A program made the translations under genes and the position numbers. From the NCBI GenBank assembly GCA_028707255.1, contig JAQTUQ010000014.1, positions 1-34,873 on the forward strand: a DNA stretch of 34,873 bases, in the 5' to 3' direction. The first letter of the stretch is position 1. The number at the start of each line of letters is the position of its first letter. The notes below the pieces were generated by a model. The model made no database searches, was not told the origin of the DNA, and was given only the letters and a program-made list of their open reading frames with translations. Positions 8,478 through 18,118 of this stretch are shown here, piece by piece. This DNA is from Dehalococcoidales bacterium (GTDB lineage: Bacteria; Chloroflexota; Dehalococcoidia; Dehalococcoidales; UBA5627).

Positions 8478-8506
8478 ACTCTAGTATAGAAATGAGCAAT
8501 AGTCAA
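8478..8506 (-). promoter_or_regulatory. rnpB promoter
   Basis: On the minus strand, TTGACT (8501-8506) and TAGAGT (8478-8483) are separated by exactly 17 bases. The first base of the P1 helix of rnpB (8470) lies 8 bases beyond the -10, where a transcript would start. Confidence 0.7.
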
Positions 8507-8886
8507 ACGAATCATACTGTCATTGCGAAAACTCCACAGGAGGATGAAGCAATCTCTACCGATGAACATAATGATGGCTTGCTCTTTACAGACTATCGGT
8601 AACATTTTAATATTATATGTGGAGCGGTGAATATAAAATATTTAAACCATCCCCCAAGCAACTGTGTTAAATCAGCTGGCATAACTCCAGGGACGACGCT
8701 CTCTTAAAATAGCATTCAGGATAACTAATAACTTGCGCATTCTTCGGTCGTTGCACTCTCTCCAGAATGACAATTTAGAAATGCTTTTGCGAGGCATCCG
8801 CAGGAGGAAGTGAGACAAAAATAGTAAAGCCTCTATGGTTCGACAGGCTCACCACGAGCGGCGACGGTTCCAAATTTAAGATAAAA
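8507..8886. repeat. Gene-free region with dispersed repeat copies
   Basis: The gap between rnpB and RNase H holds several repeat pieces and no supported gene. GTCATTGCGA...GCAATCTCTACC lies at 8519-8560. The 35-base unit at 8737-8771 is the inverted partner of the copy at 1424-1459. TTCGACAGGCTC at 8839-8850 is the inverted partner of 1259-1270. Confidence 0.6.
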
Positions 8887-9282
8887 TTATTCGTATGCCT
8901 TATTCGCCAGGGCATCCGCCTCGCTGTTTTGCTCGCGAGGAATGTGTCTTACCTTAAAAGATTCGAAGCGCGCAGACAGTTCTTTAACCTTTTGAAAAAG
9001 GGGTTGCAGCGTATCTTTTTTTACGCGGTATCTGCCGGTGAGTTGAAAAACCACCAGCTCGGAATCCGAATTCAGTTCCACCTGTTTGGCTCCCAGCTTG
9101 ACTGCCTGCTCAAGCGCGACAATAATTGCTTTATATTCGGCCTGATTGTTGGTAGTAATACCGATTGCCTGTGAAACAGACTTTAATAAATTGCCTTTTT
9201 CATCTTTAATGGTTATCCCGATAGCCGCCTGCCCGGGGTTTCCGCGGGAAGCCCCATCCGTATGAATAATTACTTTATTTAT
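8887..9282 (-). CDS. rnhA: Ribonuclease HI-like protein (non-canonical ATA start proposed)
   Basis: The translation reads (M)NKVIIHTDGASRGNPGQAAI and on to the end ADALANKAYE, 131 residues, normal for the short bacterial RNase HI-like family. The four catalytic acids are visible: Asp in HTDGAS, Glu in NNQAEYKA, Asp in LNSDSEL and Asp in NSEADALA. It would cleave RNA in RNA-DNA hybrids. There is no ATG, GTG or TTG between the in-frame TAA at 9298-9300 and the first catalytic Asp. The ATA at 9280-9282 stands where the family has ATG and is preceded by AAGGACGG. The gene follows the zinc-ribbon gene by 25 bases. Either an ATA start is used or the base is a mutation or sequencing error. Confidence 0.85.
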   Translation of the reverse strand: MNKVIIHTDGASRGNPGQAAIGITIKDEKGNLLKSVSQAIGITTNNQAEYKAIIVALEQAVKLGAKQVELNSDSELVVFQLTGRYRVKKDTLQPLFQKVKELSARFESFKVRHIPREQNSEADALANKAYE

Positions 9283-9307
9283 GGCCTTAAACCGTCCTTA
9301 ATCAAAA

Positions 9308-10003
9308 TTAAGCCAGGTAAAGAATACGATGGCAACTGCTGCATTCGACTACCTGCCCTGTCCGCACTCTTTGCAGCTCAGCCGTTGACAGGGATATGCG
9401 ACAGCCACAGCACATTCCCTGCTCTATTTTTGAGACCGCCAAACCCTTCTTCACCTTAAGCTGATTATAGTAGTCAAGTATTTCAGGTTCGATTGCGGCC
9501 ACCATCGCTTCCCTTTTTTCTTTGAGTTTCGAAATTGATGTTTTCAATCGTTGTGCTTCATCGATCAAGGCGGCATGTTCGTTGCGCCATTCGGATTCTA
9601 TCGCCTTAAAACAAATTGTCTGCGCTGACTGCTCCGCCGTAACTGTCTCAATTTGAGCCATAATTTCCAGCGCCCCATCTTCCTGCTGTTTGCGCTGTGA
9701 TTCCATGTTTTTTACATCCTGCTGCAGATTGGTAAGTTCTTTTGGATTATTGATACGTCCACTGTATAAATCATCATTGGATTTTTTCAGTTTCGCCTCG
9801 ATATCATCTATCGTCCAATCGATTTCCTGCTGCTTTTTCTTCAGCTCTTCCAGCTTGTTATGAATGGAAAACAGTTTGGAACGTGCCGCAGATAACTTTT
9901 CATTTTCCCCCAGCTTTTTGAGACAGGCATTCAGGGTCTTTATTAAAGACTCGATTTCAACTTCCACTTCCTGTAATTGATATAACATTTGAACGGTAAT
10001 CAT
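9308..10003 (-). CDS. C4-type zinc-ribbon coiled-coil protein (DUF164/CT398-like)
   Basis: The protein has 231 residues. About 180 N-terminal residues form a long antiparallel coiled coil (VEVEIESLIKTLNACLKKLG and many later heptads). They are followed by a zinc ribbon with two Cys pairs, MCCGCRISL and ECSSCHRIL, at the C-terminus. The family is widespread and conserved next to RNase H and often rnpB in several phyla, as here, but its role is not well defined; nucleic-acid or protein scaffolding has been proposed. The start ATG at 10003 has AGGGG about 7 bases upstream. The RNase H gene follows after 25 bases on the same strand, so the two are likely co-transcribed. Confidence 0.85.
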   Translation of the reverse strand: MITVQMLYQLQEVEVEIESLIKTLNACLKKLGENEKLSAARSKLFSIHNKLEELKKKQQEIDWTIDDIEAKLKKSNDDLYSGRINNPKELTNLQQDVKNMESQRKQQEDGALEIMAQIETVTAEQSAQTICFKAIESEWRNEHAALIDEAQRLKTSISKLKEKREAMVAAIEPEILDYYNQLKVKKGLAVSKIEQGMCCGCRISLSTAELQRVRTGQVVECSSCHRILYLA

Positions 10004-10160
10004 GATATTACCCCTATTTTATAGTTATATCCCGATAATATCAATCCTTTATATTTTTTGGTCGATTTCGGACTGATTAACTTTGCAAACCGGATGACTA
10101 AAAAAGGAATCCACTTATATCTAATTCATAAGGGGTTTGAAAATCACCAAAAATTTGTTA

Positions 10161-11315
10161 TTAGTCGATATTACCGTTAAGATAATCCACAGCCCATTGT
10201 ACCAGTTCATCTCCCGTCAAATCCGTTACAAAATCGGGAGTGATACCGGCACTTTCAATCAGATTGCCGTTGGGAGTAAACCACCTGGCAGTCGTTAGAT
10301 ATAAACCTCCGCCATTGGGAAGTGCATACATAACGTTGACACTACCCTTGCCGTAGGTGGTCGTTCCGGCAATTATTGCCCTGTCGTGATCCTGTAATGC
10401 ACCTGATAATGCCTCGCTGGCACTGGCGCTGTATCCGTTAACCAGTACTACTAAGGGCAGGTCTGTGGTAACACTTTGTTTATTGGCGTCATATTCCCTG
10501 GTACTGCCGTCATTTTCTCTGACTGTAAGAATATTGCCCTCGGAATAAAAACAACTGGCAACATTTATTAACGTATTCAAAAGTCCACCAAGATTATTAC
10601 GCAGGTCCAGTACAATACCGGTGGCACCGGCATCAATAACGTCTTTTAATAGCTTACTGAATTCTTCGTCGGTATCCTGCGAAAACCGGTCGATGATAAT
10701 ATAGGCAATTGTTCCAATCATTTCGGAGTATACACTGGGAACATCTATTTCGGCCCGCATAACGATAATATCCACCGGTTGGGAAGCATCCGAATGCAGT
10801 ATCTGCAGGGTTACCGGAGTACCTTCCTCTCCGCGTACCCTTATTATTAACTCGGCAAATGACATCCCTTCAGTGGTAATACCATCGACAGCGAGTATAA
10901 TATCCCCCGCCAGTAATCCGGACTGGGCCGCAGGTGAATTGTCATATATGCTGACAATTACAAAATTCCCTTCGATTAAAGACGCCACAACACCGATACC
11001 GCTATAACTGCCGGATGTTTCTTCGGCATCTTTTGCATATGCCTCGGGGTCCAGGTATGCTGAATGATTGTCATCAAGGTATTCGAGCATCCCTTCTATG
11101 GCATACTGGCTCAATAATTCGTAATCAATGGAGTCGTTCTCAACATAGTAAGCATTGATTTTATTCCAGGCTTCTTCGATGCTGGCCAAATAAGGGTCTT
11201 CCGTCTGGGGGACATTCTCCTGCTCCAGCCCCATATAATAACCGGTCTGAAAACACACGCCCATAGCCAGCGCTATGGACAAACAGATTAATATTATTTT
11301 TATTTCTTTGGACAT
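10161..11315 (-). CDS. S41 family carboxyl-terminal processing protease (CtpA-like)
   Basis: The 384-residue protein has an N-terminal membrane anchor or uncleaved signal (about 6-24, IILICLSIALAMGVCF). A helical lead with DYELLSQYAIEGMLEYLDD and a PDZ domain follow (about 100-180, YSGIGVVASL to LQIL). The S41 core has the catalytic pair Ser298 (middle Ser of NGYSASASEAL) and Lys323 (TTYGKGSVN), spaced by 25 as in E. coli Prc. It cleaves exported proteins at their C-terminal ends outside the membrane. GAGAGG stands about 8 bases before the ATG at 11315. The length and layout are normal. It follows the DegV gene on the same strand after a 130-base gap, and its substrate is unknown. Confidence 0.92.
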   Translation of the reverse strand: MSKEIKIILICLSIALAMGVCFQTGYYMGLEQENVPQTEDPYLASIEEAWNKINAYYVENDSIDYELLSQYAIEGMLEYLDDNHSAYLDPEAYAKDAEETSGSYSGIGVVASLIEGNFVIVSIYDNSPAAQSGLLAGDIILAVDGITTEGMSFAELIIRVRGEEGTPVTLQILHSDASQPVDIIVMRAEIDVPSVYSEMIGTIAYIIIDRFSQDTDEEFSKLLKDVIDAGATGIVLDLRNNLGGLLNTLINVASCFYSEGNILTVRENDGSTREYDANKQSVTTDLPLVVLVNGYSASASEALSGALQDHDRAIIAGTTTYGKGSVNVMYALPNGGGLYLTTARWFTPNGNLIESAGITPDFVTDLTGDELVQWAVDYLNGNID

Positions 11316-11389
11316 AGGGTTTACCTCTCATTAGTGAATGAAATCCGCCGCCCTCCGGCGAAAATAAAGAAAATGCCGGAATACGACTT

Positions 11390-11404
11390 TATCATATTAT
11401 GATA
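11390..11404. promoter_or_regulatory. Short palindrome between DegV and the S41 protease gene
   Basis: TATCATA-T-TATGATA has perfect 7-base arms around one base. It lies in the gap in front of the protease gene and could be an operator. No functional evidence supports this. Confidence 0.25.
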
Positions 11405-11445
11405 CAACAAAATCAGGGAAGAAGTATAAAGAGGTAAACGGATTA

Positions 11446-12315
11446 TCAGGATATCTCTTCGAAAACTGACGCAGGAGCATAAACCACGCCTATCATACTG
11501 GGACCGGGGTGTGCTCCGAGAGCCACAGAGATGCTCCCTGTCGGAAGCCAGGTACATTTGAATATTTTATCTATCATATCCCGTAATACGTTTGCACTTT
11601 CGGGATTATAAGTATGCATTACCTGTACTCTTAAAGCGCTTCCAGGTTGATGCTGTTTGGCAATTAAATCAACTATTCCCGCAATAGCGCGTTCGAAGGT
11701 TATCGCCTGACCGAGTTGAATATAAGTGCCCCTTTCCTTTTCAACCCCGATAAACGGCTTTATATTCAATACAGATGCTATCAATCCCTTTATATGGCTG
11801 ATACGCCCGCCGTGGATAAGATATTTCAATTCTTTTAAGGTATAAACTATTTCCGTAGCGTCGCCGATGCGTTTCAGTAAATCCAAAATCTTTTCCTTGG
11901 GCCAGCCTTTTTTTATCGCCCTGGCGGCCGCTTCCACCTGCCAGCCGGAAGCAACGGATAGCGTTTTGGTATCGACATGTGTAATATTGGCTTCGGGAAC
12001 CATTCTGGCAGCCACCTGTGCCGCATTCAGCGTTCCGCTTAAACCGGAGCTCATGTGTATCGAAAGTATCTCAGGGTCTTCTTTAGCCAGGTTTCGATAA
12101 ATATTTACGAAATCACCCGGCGAAGGCTGAGAGGTTTTAGGCAAACCTTTGCTGCCCGCCAGTAGAGGATAAAACTCCTGCGGTTTAATATCCACCCCAT
12201 CGCGATACGTTTTTCCGTCAAGTGTTATGTTAAGAGGTACCACATTAATCCTTAACTCTTTCATCTGCTCAGAAGACATGAAAACATCGGTGCCGCTATC
12301 TGTTACTATCTGCAA
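11446..12315 (-). CDS. DegV family fatty-acid-binding protein
   Basis: The 289-residue protein opens with QIVTDSGTDV and has the DegV landmarks VVPLNITLDGKTYRDGVDI, KTSQPSPGDFVNIY, IHMSSGLSGTLNAAQ, VDTKTLSVASGWQV and LIHGGRISHIKG. The family binds a fatty acid between two domains; in Firmicutes such proteins (FakB) present fatty acids to the kinase FakA. No fakA is visible here. I place the start at the TTG 12313-12315, which has AAGGAG 7 bases upstream and fits the family's N-terminus, rather than the ATG at 12348, which would put the ribosome site inside the gene. The next gene downstream is the S41 protease. Confidence 0.9.
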   Translation of the reverse strand: MQIVTDSGTDVFMSSEQMKELRINVVPLNITLDGKTYRDGVDIKPQEFYPLLAGSKGLPKTSQPSPGDFVNIYRNLAKEDPEILSIHMSSGLSGTLNAAQVAARMVPEANITHVDTKTLSVASGWQVEAAARAIKKGWPKEKILDLLKRIGDATEIVYTLKELKYLIHGGRISHIKGLIASVLNIKPFIGVEKERGTYIQLGQAITFERAIAGIVDLIAKQHQPGSALRVQVMHTYNPESANVLRDMIDKIFKCTWLPTGSISVALGAHPGPSMIGVVYAPASVFEEIS

Positions 12316-12560
12316 ATCATTTCTCCTTATTTTATTGACCAACGACAAATTTAGAAGCGAAGAAGTAATTCAGGCCGGAGTACTGGGTATTTATAAGCGT
12401 ATAAACGGAAAGAAATAAGGGATTTCTATTATGGGAGCCCTTTTACAATTCATTTCCAGACTTCGCTACTCTAACCTGATTCTAACATAGTATGCCATAC
12501 CTTAATAATATAGGTTAAGACCAGTTTTATCAAGAAAAAAGAAAATATCTTTTATGTCAA

Positions 12561-13001
12561 TTACACATCCAGCAATTCGAAACCGGACTTTTTATCTTCG
12601 GCGCGAATAGCAGTCGTTCCCAGTATCTCGTAGATAAATACTTCCCCCACCAGCCAGGTATTTACACCCGGTCTTAGACAACCCGTCGTCGTCTTCCCCG
12701 CCCTTCCCAGTGCGGCATGCATATGAACAACGGGTTTCCCGTTTTTATCCGGGGCAATCGACCCTGCGCTGACGACTTCGTGTGCCCCATCCAGAGGAAC
12801 CAGCATCGCTTCCGGAGGCATTTCATCCGATTTACGCGGCCCCACCACAACCTGCCCACCTCCTATACCGCCGACCATTATTATCTGCCCGACTAAAATA
12901 TTATTATCCCGGGCAAATTTCTCGATACACATGGGAAGCATATCACCGTCCTCAAGCCTTATAATAAATACCCTGCCGATTTTTCCTTCGGTTGCTTTCA
13001 T
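12561..13001 (-). CDS. PPC/DUF296 domain protein
   Basis: The 146-residue protein consists of one PPC (DUF296) domain: KIGRVFIIRLEDGDMLPMCI, VGQIIMVGGIGGGQVVVG, VSAGSIAPDKNGKP, VHMHAALGRAGKTTTG, and a final YEILGTTAIRAED. The HMHAALG segment carries the conserved histidines seen in bacterial members, probably metal-binding. In plants the domain is linked to AT-hooks, while bacterial copies stand alone as trimers of unknown role. I prefer the ATG at 13001 because GGAGG lies 5 bases upstream; a TTG 12 bases earlier would include that site. It is a single gene, separated by about 245 bases from the DegV start and divergent from the large secreted protein gene. Confidence 0.87.
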   Translation of the reverse strand: MKATEGKIGRVFIIRLEDGDMLPMCIEKFARDNNILVGQIIMVGGIGGGQVVVGPRKSDEMPPEAMLVPLDGAHEVVSAGSIAPDKNGKPVVHMHAALGRAGKTTTGCLRPGVNTWLVGEVFIYEILGTTAIRAEDKKSGFELLDV

Positions 13002-13288
13002 ATCATCCTCCAATCCATGAAGATAACTCCCTAAACTTTAACAATACATCACACATATATCAAGTCTAGTTATATAACATGTGAGAGAACCAAACTGACT
13101 ACGAACCTTGAAAGATATCAAGGAAATGAGTAGAATGTCAGTCATATATTTTAATAAAATAAAGGAAGGCCGTGAAAAAATCCAGTATATCAATTATGTT
13201 AAGCCAGTCGAATTAAAAAATACTTGTTATCTATTGGGGGTACTGCCTGGGGATACTAAAAAACACTGTTACTCCATCTAAAAACATA

Positions 13289-13317
13289 TTGACAACCCCT
13301 ATCCCCTGTGTTAGATT
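13289..13317 (+). promoter_or_regulatory. Promoter for the gingipain-like gene pair
   Basis: A perfect TTGACA (13289-13294) is followed after 17 bases by TAGATT (13312-13317). The ATG of the large protease gene is about 50 bases further on. The remaining gene-free sequence back to 13002 shows nothing else that can be supported. Confidence 0.55.
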
Positions 13318-13368
13318 TAGTTCGTTAAAATCGATGCCTGATTTGTAGTCTTCAACAGATAGGCTGCA

Positions 13369-16300
13369 ATGCGTTTATTCAATAATCAAATAATCCGGCA
13401 CCATCTTCTTAAACATAAGTCATTACAAACATCCACAGCGTTTTTAATTACAGTTATCCTCCTGATATCAATCTGCCCCGCCGGTACGTTTATTCAGTCG
13501 ATATCTGCTGCCAACGATACTTTTTATGATTTTATCTCCGAGGCGACTTCCGTCACCTGGACGAGCGGCTCCGGACCCCTGTCATTCCCCGGCAGTGAAA
13601 GCGACTCAAGCGGTTTTGCCTGTTATAAAAACAATATCGAACTGGAAGATGGCAATATCGAAGCCCTGGTTCTGGAAACCCACCCTCAATGGGTATCTGA
13701 TGGCTGGATAATGGGGAGATATCCTCAGTTAACACTCCCTGAAAACGCAGAGTTGAACATCAGGGTTGGATTTATTAAAGGAGCTGTCGCCAGCGACGGG
13801 GTAACTTTTGAAGTTTTATTTGAAGAGGGACAAACACGGCAAACCATTATCAGCCGCTACTCAACCTATGACGGGAAAATGGATTCCGTGACCCAGAACC
13901 TCGATGCACTGGCAGGCAGAAGCGGGCGTTTTATTCTGTATGTAAAAGCGGGAAAGAGTTCCGGGCAGGACTGGGCTGTCTGGGCAGAAGCTAAAATCGA
14001 TATCGTTTCACAGACGCTGCCCGACCTGGTTGTAGATAAAATAGAATGCACAGCGGATAACAAATTAAGTGTTACGGTTAAAAATATCGGTATCGGGCCG
14101 CTACCAGATTACTGGACGGCCGATGCCGATGTGTATTTCGATAATATCAAACAGGGCTTTTTTAGCCTGGTTAATGCGGCTGATAATATTAACGGGGGCA
14201 TAGAAGAGCCGGGAGGGGCGTCGATTTATGTACTCGGCTGGCAAATTAATGCAATAACCGATGTAACCGTAACAGTAGATTCTACTAACCTGATTAACGA
14301 ATCGAACGAACAGAACAATAAGGCTGAAAAAACATTAACTCCTTTTATTACGACAACCGTGACTACCGAGACTACAAAAACGATAACAACACAGATTACC
14401 ACTACCTCGCAAACCACCTGGCAAACAACGACTCAGACTCAAACAACGATTACCCAACCGGGACTGACAATAATATCAGGTCCTGTCGTCAGCGATATTA
14501 GCGAAACTGCTGCCGCAATTTCATGGGAAACTTCACAAGAAGCCGACAGCCGGGTGCTGTACGATACCTTTGCCGGCAAATTCAGCTTACAGGTTGAACA
14601 GGATAAGCCGGTAACTTTGCACTCGATAACACTGACAGGACTATACTCCGGCACCAGTTATAACTTTGTTGTCTATTCATCGGATATAACGGGCAATGAA
14701 ACAAGCAGTAAAAGCTTCCGCTTTACAACCAAAACGACTACGGATAAGCAGGTACCCCATCTATCACTTAATCTTCCCGACAATCTAGCGGGGCAGCCGC
14801 TTATTAAAGCAGATGCAACCGACGATGGTAAAATTGACAGGGTCGTTTTCTATCTGAACGGCATACCGGTATTTACGGACTACTCGGCGCCGTTCGAATG
14901 GCATTGCGACACATCCGGACTGGCTGAGGGAATCAATGAATTCGGGGCAAGGGCGTTTGATTCCTCCGGAAACTATGCTGAAGATATCAGAAATGGTGAT
15001 TTGCAACGCAGATTCGCCGCACAGTTATCGCCGATGCATGTACATATAACTTCACCTGAAGAAGGGGAAGGAATATTTTCGGTAATTCATTCCAATTTTG
15101 AAGTGAGTAATGACTATGGATTTAAATGGAGGTATTACCGGGTACGGGTGGATGGCATAGTAGAATATGAACACACCTGGAGGGAACCGGTCGATTTGCC
15201 GTATAGATATAACTCTAGCCTCCGAGATATAGAACTAACCTATGGTGAGCATATATATGAAATCAGTGCAGAAGATGAATACGGCAATTGGGGCACCGAT
15301 ACGCTGCGATTCATCTGGCTGGAACCGCCTATCATATTAGCCACCAGGGACGTAACACGTATAGATAACTATTTCCGAGTAACCTTGAACCTTTACAATA
15401 GTGGTGAGGTCGATGCCGAGGGCATCAGAGTAACCGATACCAGTCATGGTTACCAGTGCGCCGAAGGCGTCTATATGCTGGATGCAGACCCGCGCTATGC
15501 CGGACTGTACGCCCCCGGCAATGTTATAAACGATGCTGACATGTATTGGAAAAGCACCATCGAATTTACTATAGACAGAAGCATTCAACCCGGGGAAACG
15601 AGAAGTATAAGCTACTATGTGGTTCCGATTATGGTAGACCCGCACCAGGCAGATACCTTTCTAGGCTCTTTTTACTGTATCGGTTCCAAATTGCACCTTC
15701 ACTACTATGCTGAAAAATCGGGAGCAGGAGTGGATATATTCGAGGCGGATCACTACATCGGCTGGAGTGATTCTGCTGAAAGGTCTGCCGCACTGGAAGC
15801 TGCTGATTACCTCATTCTGACATGTCCGACAAATCTGTTAAACCGCTATGATATTGATGATGTAGGCAGGCTGCTGGCCACTTCTGCCCGTTTAGCCCAA
15901 TTCAATCGTGGGGTATTCGGTTATGTTTCTTCATCACGCGTGGCAGAAGGCGGATGGAGTGTAAAAGATGTTATCCGCAGCAGAAGCAGCTGGGCGCGGA
16001 GGTTGTGCCCTAACTGGGCGGAAGGCGCCGGCTTCCTGTTGATAATAGGTGAGAAAGATGTCATTCCGGCATTCGATATACCCGGGTTGCATCAAGTAGA
16101 CCCCGATGGAGTGGTTCGCGATACCGATTATCCCTATTCGGATACTTACGGTGACGACCATTTTCCGGAACTTACTGTCGGCAGGATTATCGGAGAAACC
16201 GCAGAGGATATGATTATACCTATAAGAACCAGCCTTGACTATAATAACGGATTAAAGAGCTTCAGCCGTGACAGCGGTAGCGCGTTGCTTGTTAGCGGAC

Positions 16301-17124
16301 CCGAATTCGGTGAGGGCTTTGCTAACTATGCTATATATATAGGGAGCATTCTTGAAAGTCAGGGTTTAGATGCCGAATATGTCCTCGGTGAATACTATAC
16401 GTATGAGACGGAACTTTTGCGTGAAGCGCTGGTTCTGCGAGGAGACTTTACCTGCATTGCAGAACCCGGGCATATTTTACATGAGGGAACCGCCTGTGGG
16501 GGTACTCATCCACCGACTGATTTAGCGGTTCTCAGAACTATGATTACTGTTGAAGAAGCCCTTGAAATTCATTATAACAGCGGATTGATGGGGGATTATA
16601 CTATCTACGATACAATCTGCGATGCAGGCGATGCTCGCGGAGAGGATGTTAAAAACAATGCGTATGGGAAAAATATTATTTATTGGTTCGGACATGGTGG
16701 ACCGGGCGGTTGGGCATGGGTGCTGGATGATTTCATCGGCAGTTGCGGAAGTACAGACCTTTATATCGGCGGTGAGTATAATTCGACCATTACTCCTATT
16801 AATTTCGGTAACTCCTGCCCTGTTGTATTTGCAGCGTCCTGTTTGACCGGAGCTTATGACAGGCAAGCGGGGCGTAGCATAGCACGCGCATTTCTAAGAT
16901 ACGGTGCAGGTATCTACATAGGCAATGTAGAGGTACAGGGACTGGGTGCCTGTCAGGAAATGCCGTTGGCCTTCTTCAGAAACTTCTGGAACAGCCGCTA
17001 TGTATATCCGGCAGAGGCATTGAAGGACCTGAAATATCAACTGGTAAGAACCAGTTACGCAAGACGCAGTTGGGATATCTATGAAATGAACCTGTACGGC
17101 GACCCCAAATTCGGAGCCTGGTAA
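13369..17124 (+). CDS. Secreted multi-domain protein with C-terminal gingipain-like (C25) cysteine protease
   Basis: The 1251-residue protein has a signal sequence (about 20-48, TAFLITVILLISICPAGTF) and an N-terminal beta domain (about 50-215). Next come a CARDB-like domain (220-325, PDLVVDKIECTADN), a Thr-rich linker (326-364) and a fibronectin III domain (365-455). Two Ig-like segments (457-650) and another beta stretch precede a C-terminal C25-type peptidase domain (about 805-1251). In the last, His1109 (WFGHGGPGGW) and Cys1158 (FAASCLTGAYD) match the catalytic pair of gingipains, and NPGLHQ-like and VGRI segments (PELTVGRIIG) also fit. Gingipains carry their own propeptide at the N-terminus; none is recognisable here. 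A propeptide-like protein is encoded 4 bases downstream. The enzyme probably acts outside the cell. A structural role for the beta domains is likely but inferred. Confidence 0.82.
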   Translation: MRLFNNQIIRHHLLKHKSLQTSTAFLITVILLISICPAGTFIQSISAANDTFYDFISEATSVTWTSGSGPLSFPGSESDSSGFACYKNNIELEDGNIEALVLETHPQWVSDGWIMGRYPQLTLPENAELNIRVGFIKGAVASDGVTFEVLFEEGQTRQTIISRYSTYDGKMDSVTQNLDALAGRSGRFILYVKAGKSSGQDWAVWAEAKIDIVSQTLPDLVVDKIECTADNKLSVTVKNIGIGPLPDYWTADADVYFDNIKQGFFSLVNAADNINGGIEEPGGASIYVLGWQINAITDVTVTVDSTNLINESNEQNNKAEKTLTPFITTTVTTETTKTITTQITTTSQTTWQTTTQTQTTITQPGLTIISGPVVSDISETAAAISWETSQEADSRVLYDTFAGKFSLQVEQDKPVTLHSITLTGLYSGTSYNFVVYSSDITGNETSSKSFRFTTKTTTDKQVPHLSLNLPDNLAGQPLIKADATDDGKIDRVVFYLNGIPVFTDYSAPFEWHCDTSGLAEGINEFGARAFDSSGNYAEDIRNGDLQRRFAAQLSPMHVHITSPEEGEGIFSVIHSNFEVSNDYGFKWRYYRVRVDGIVEYEHTWREPVDLPYRYNSSLRDIELTYGEHIYEISAEDEYGNWGTDTLRFIWLEPPIILATRDVTRIDNYFRVTLNLYNSGEVDAEGIRVTDTSHGYQCAEGVYMLDADPRYAGLYAPGNVINDADMYWKSTIEFTIDRSIQPGETRSISYYVVPIMVDPHQADTFLGSFYCIGSKLHLHYYAEKSGAGVDIFEADHYIGWSDSAERSAALEAADYLILTCPTNLLNRYDIDDVGRLLATSARLAQFNRGVFGYVSSSRVAEGGWSVKDVIRSRSSWARRLCPNWAEGAGFLLIIGEKDVIPAFDIPGLHQVDPDGVVRDTDYPYSDTYGDDHFPELTVGRIIGETAEDMIIPIRTSLDYNNGLKSFSRDSGSALLVSGPEFGEGFANYAIYIGSILESQGLDAEYVLGEYYTYETELLREALVLRGDFTCIAEPGHILHEGTACGGTHPPTDLAVLRTMITVEEALEIHYNSGLMGDYTIYDTICDAGDARGEDVKNNAYGKNIIYWFGHGGPGGWAWVLDDFIGSCGSTDLYIGGEYNSTITPINFGNSCPVVFAASCLTGAYDRQAGRSIARAFLRYGAGIYIGNVEVQGLGACQEMPLAFFRNFWNSRYVYPAEALKDLKYQLVRTSYARRSWDIYEMNLYGDPKFGAW

Positions 17125-17128
17125 GATT

Positions 17129-18118
17129 ATGTTTAAAAAAATAGCCGTGATTATTGTTGTTTTAATCCTCATATTAACCGGTAATCTGTACATTTCTGCC
17201 AATTCCGCATTGTATGTTGAATTCGAAGTGCCTGAATATACAATCATTGAAACAGGCGGTTATGATTATATCGATATTCCCGGAGGCGATGTTCTCCTGG
17301 GCGAGGAAGGAAGCCCCAGAATTCCTTACTACTCATATTCCGTTGAATATGAATATAACTATGCAATTCAGGATGTAATTCTCAATGAGCGGACATCTGC
17401 CGAAACTAATGTCGGATTTAACCTGCCTATGGTAATACAGCAATGGACTATTACAAAATCCGTAGAACCCAAAACAGGTTGGTATCCCGATATCGATTTC
17501 GAATGGGAAATAGTTCACAATGCGGACGGGAGTAATAGTTTAGATATAGTTGTATATCCTGTTAAATATAATCCGCAGACAAAAGAACTCCTATTTTACC
17601 GTCATTATTCATTCATGGTGGATTATATACTAACTGAAGTCGAGATTCTCAGTTTTAAGACTGATAAACCAACCTATCAATGCGGAGAAAAAGTAGAAAT
17701 CAACGCTGAAATATCAAATGCCGGTAATGCACAGGATTTATATATGGATGTGATTATCAGGTTATATGGTTCAGACAATTACGTTGATAGCCTTGAAATA
17801 AGACAGCTTAAAAATGTAACCGGCAATTGCTCGGTCAATACCCAGTGGGATAGTAGAGCTATCGAACCCGGTAATTATTATGCGGAAATGATTTTAACCG
17901 ATATCGAGGGTAATATAATTGCCAGTAAAAATGAGGGTTTCGCGCTAAGCCAATTTTCATCAACTTCAACCACTCAGACGGATTCCACATCAGCAGAGGA
18001 TAAGAATTCGATATTAGACTGGCTAAAAGATTCCATAATCTGGATTATCGGTGTTTTTATAGCTGTTATACTTTTAGTTATTATAATAATTGTTTTAAAG
18101 CATAAGTCTAAGCATTGA
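17129..18118 (+). CDS. Membrane-anchored gingipain-propeptide-like protein
   Basis: The 329-residue protein has a signal sequence (1-25) and a domain (about 28-165) with YIDIPGGDVLLGEEGSPRIP at its front and YPVKYNPQTKELLFYRHYSF at its end. These match the layout of the C25 propeptide: G-x-P-x-x-P near the start, and P-x-x-Y-N-P-x-T-K-x-L before the final strand. A second beta domain follows (168-270, FKTDKPTYQCGEKVEINAEI), then a Ser/Thr-rich linker (272-292), one C-terminal membrane helix (about 297-324) and a basic tail. It starts 4 bases after the protease gene, so translation is surely coupled. I infer that it holds, folds or inhibits the protease at the cell surface. The propeptide likeness is by eye. 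Confidence 0.72.
   Translation: MFKKIAVIIVVLILILTGNLYISANSALYVEFEVPEYTIIETGGYDYIDIPGGDVLLGEEGSPRIPYYSYSVEYEYNYAIQDVILNERTSAETNVGFNLPMVIQQWTITKSVEPKTGWYPDIDFEWEIVHNADGSNSLDIVVYPVKYNPQTKELLFYRHYSFMVDYILTEVEILSFKTDKPTYQCGEKVEINAEISNAGNAQDLYMDVIIRLYGSDNYVDSLEIRQLKNVTGNCSVNTQWDSRAIEPGNYYAEMILTDIEGNIIASKNEGFALSQFSSTSTTQTDSTSAEDKNSILDWLKDSIIWIIGVFIAVILLVIIIIVLKHKSKH

Noticed and set aside
8258-8602. A 114-codon plus-strand frame
   Set aside because: It lies over the RNase P RNA on the opposite strand and over a repeat; its translation has no family features.
11321-11557. A 78-codon minus-strand frame
   Set aside because: It overlaps the end of the DegV gene in another frame and has no family features.
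15337-16866. Minus-strand frames of 70-114 codons inside the protease gene
   Set aside because: They are shadows of the C25 protease coding sequence.
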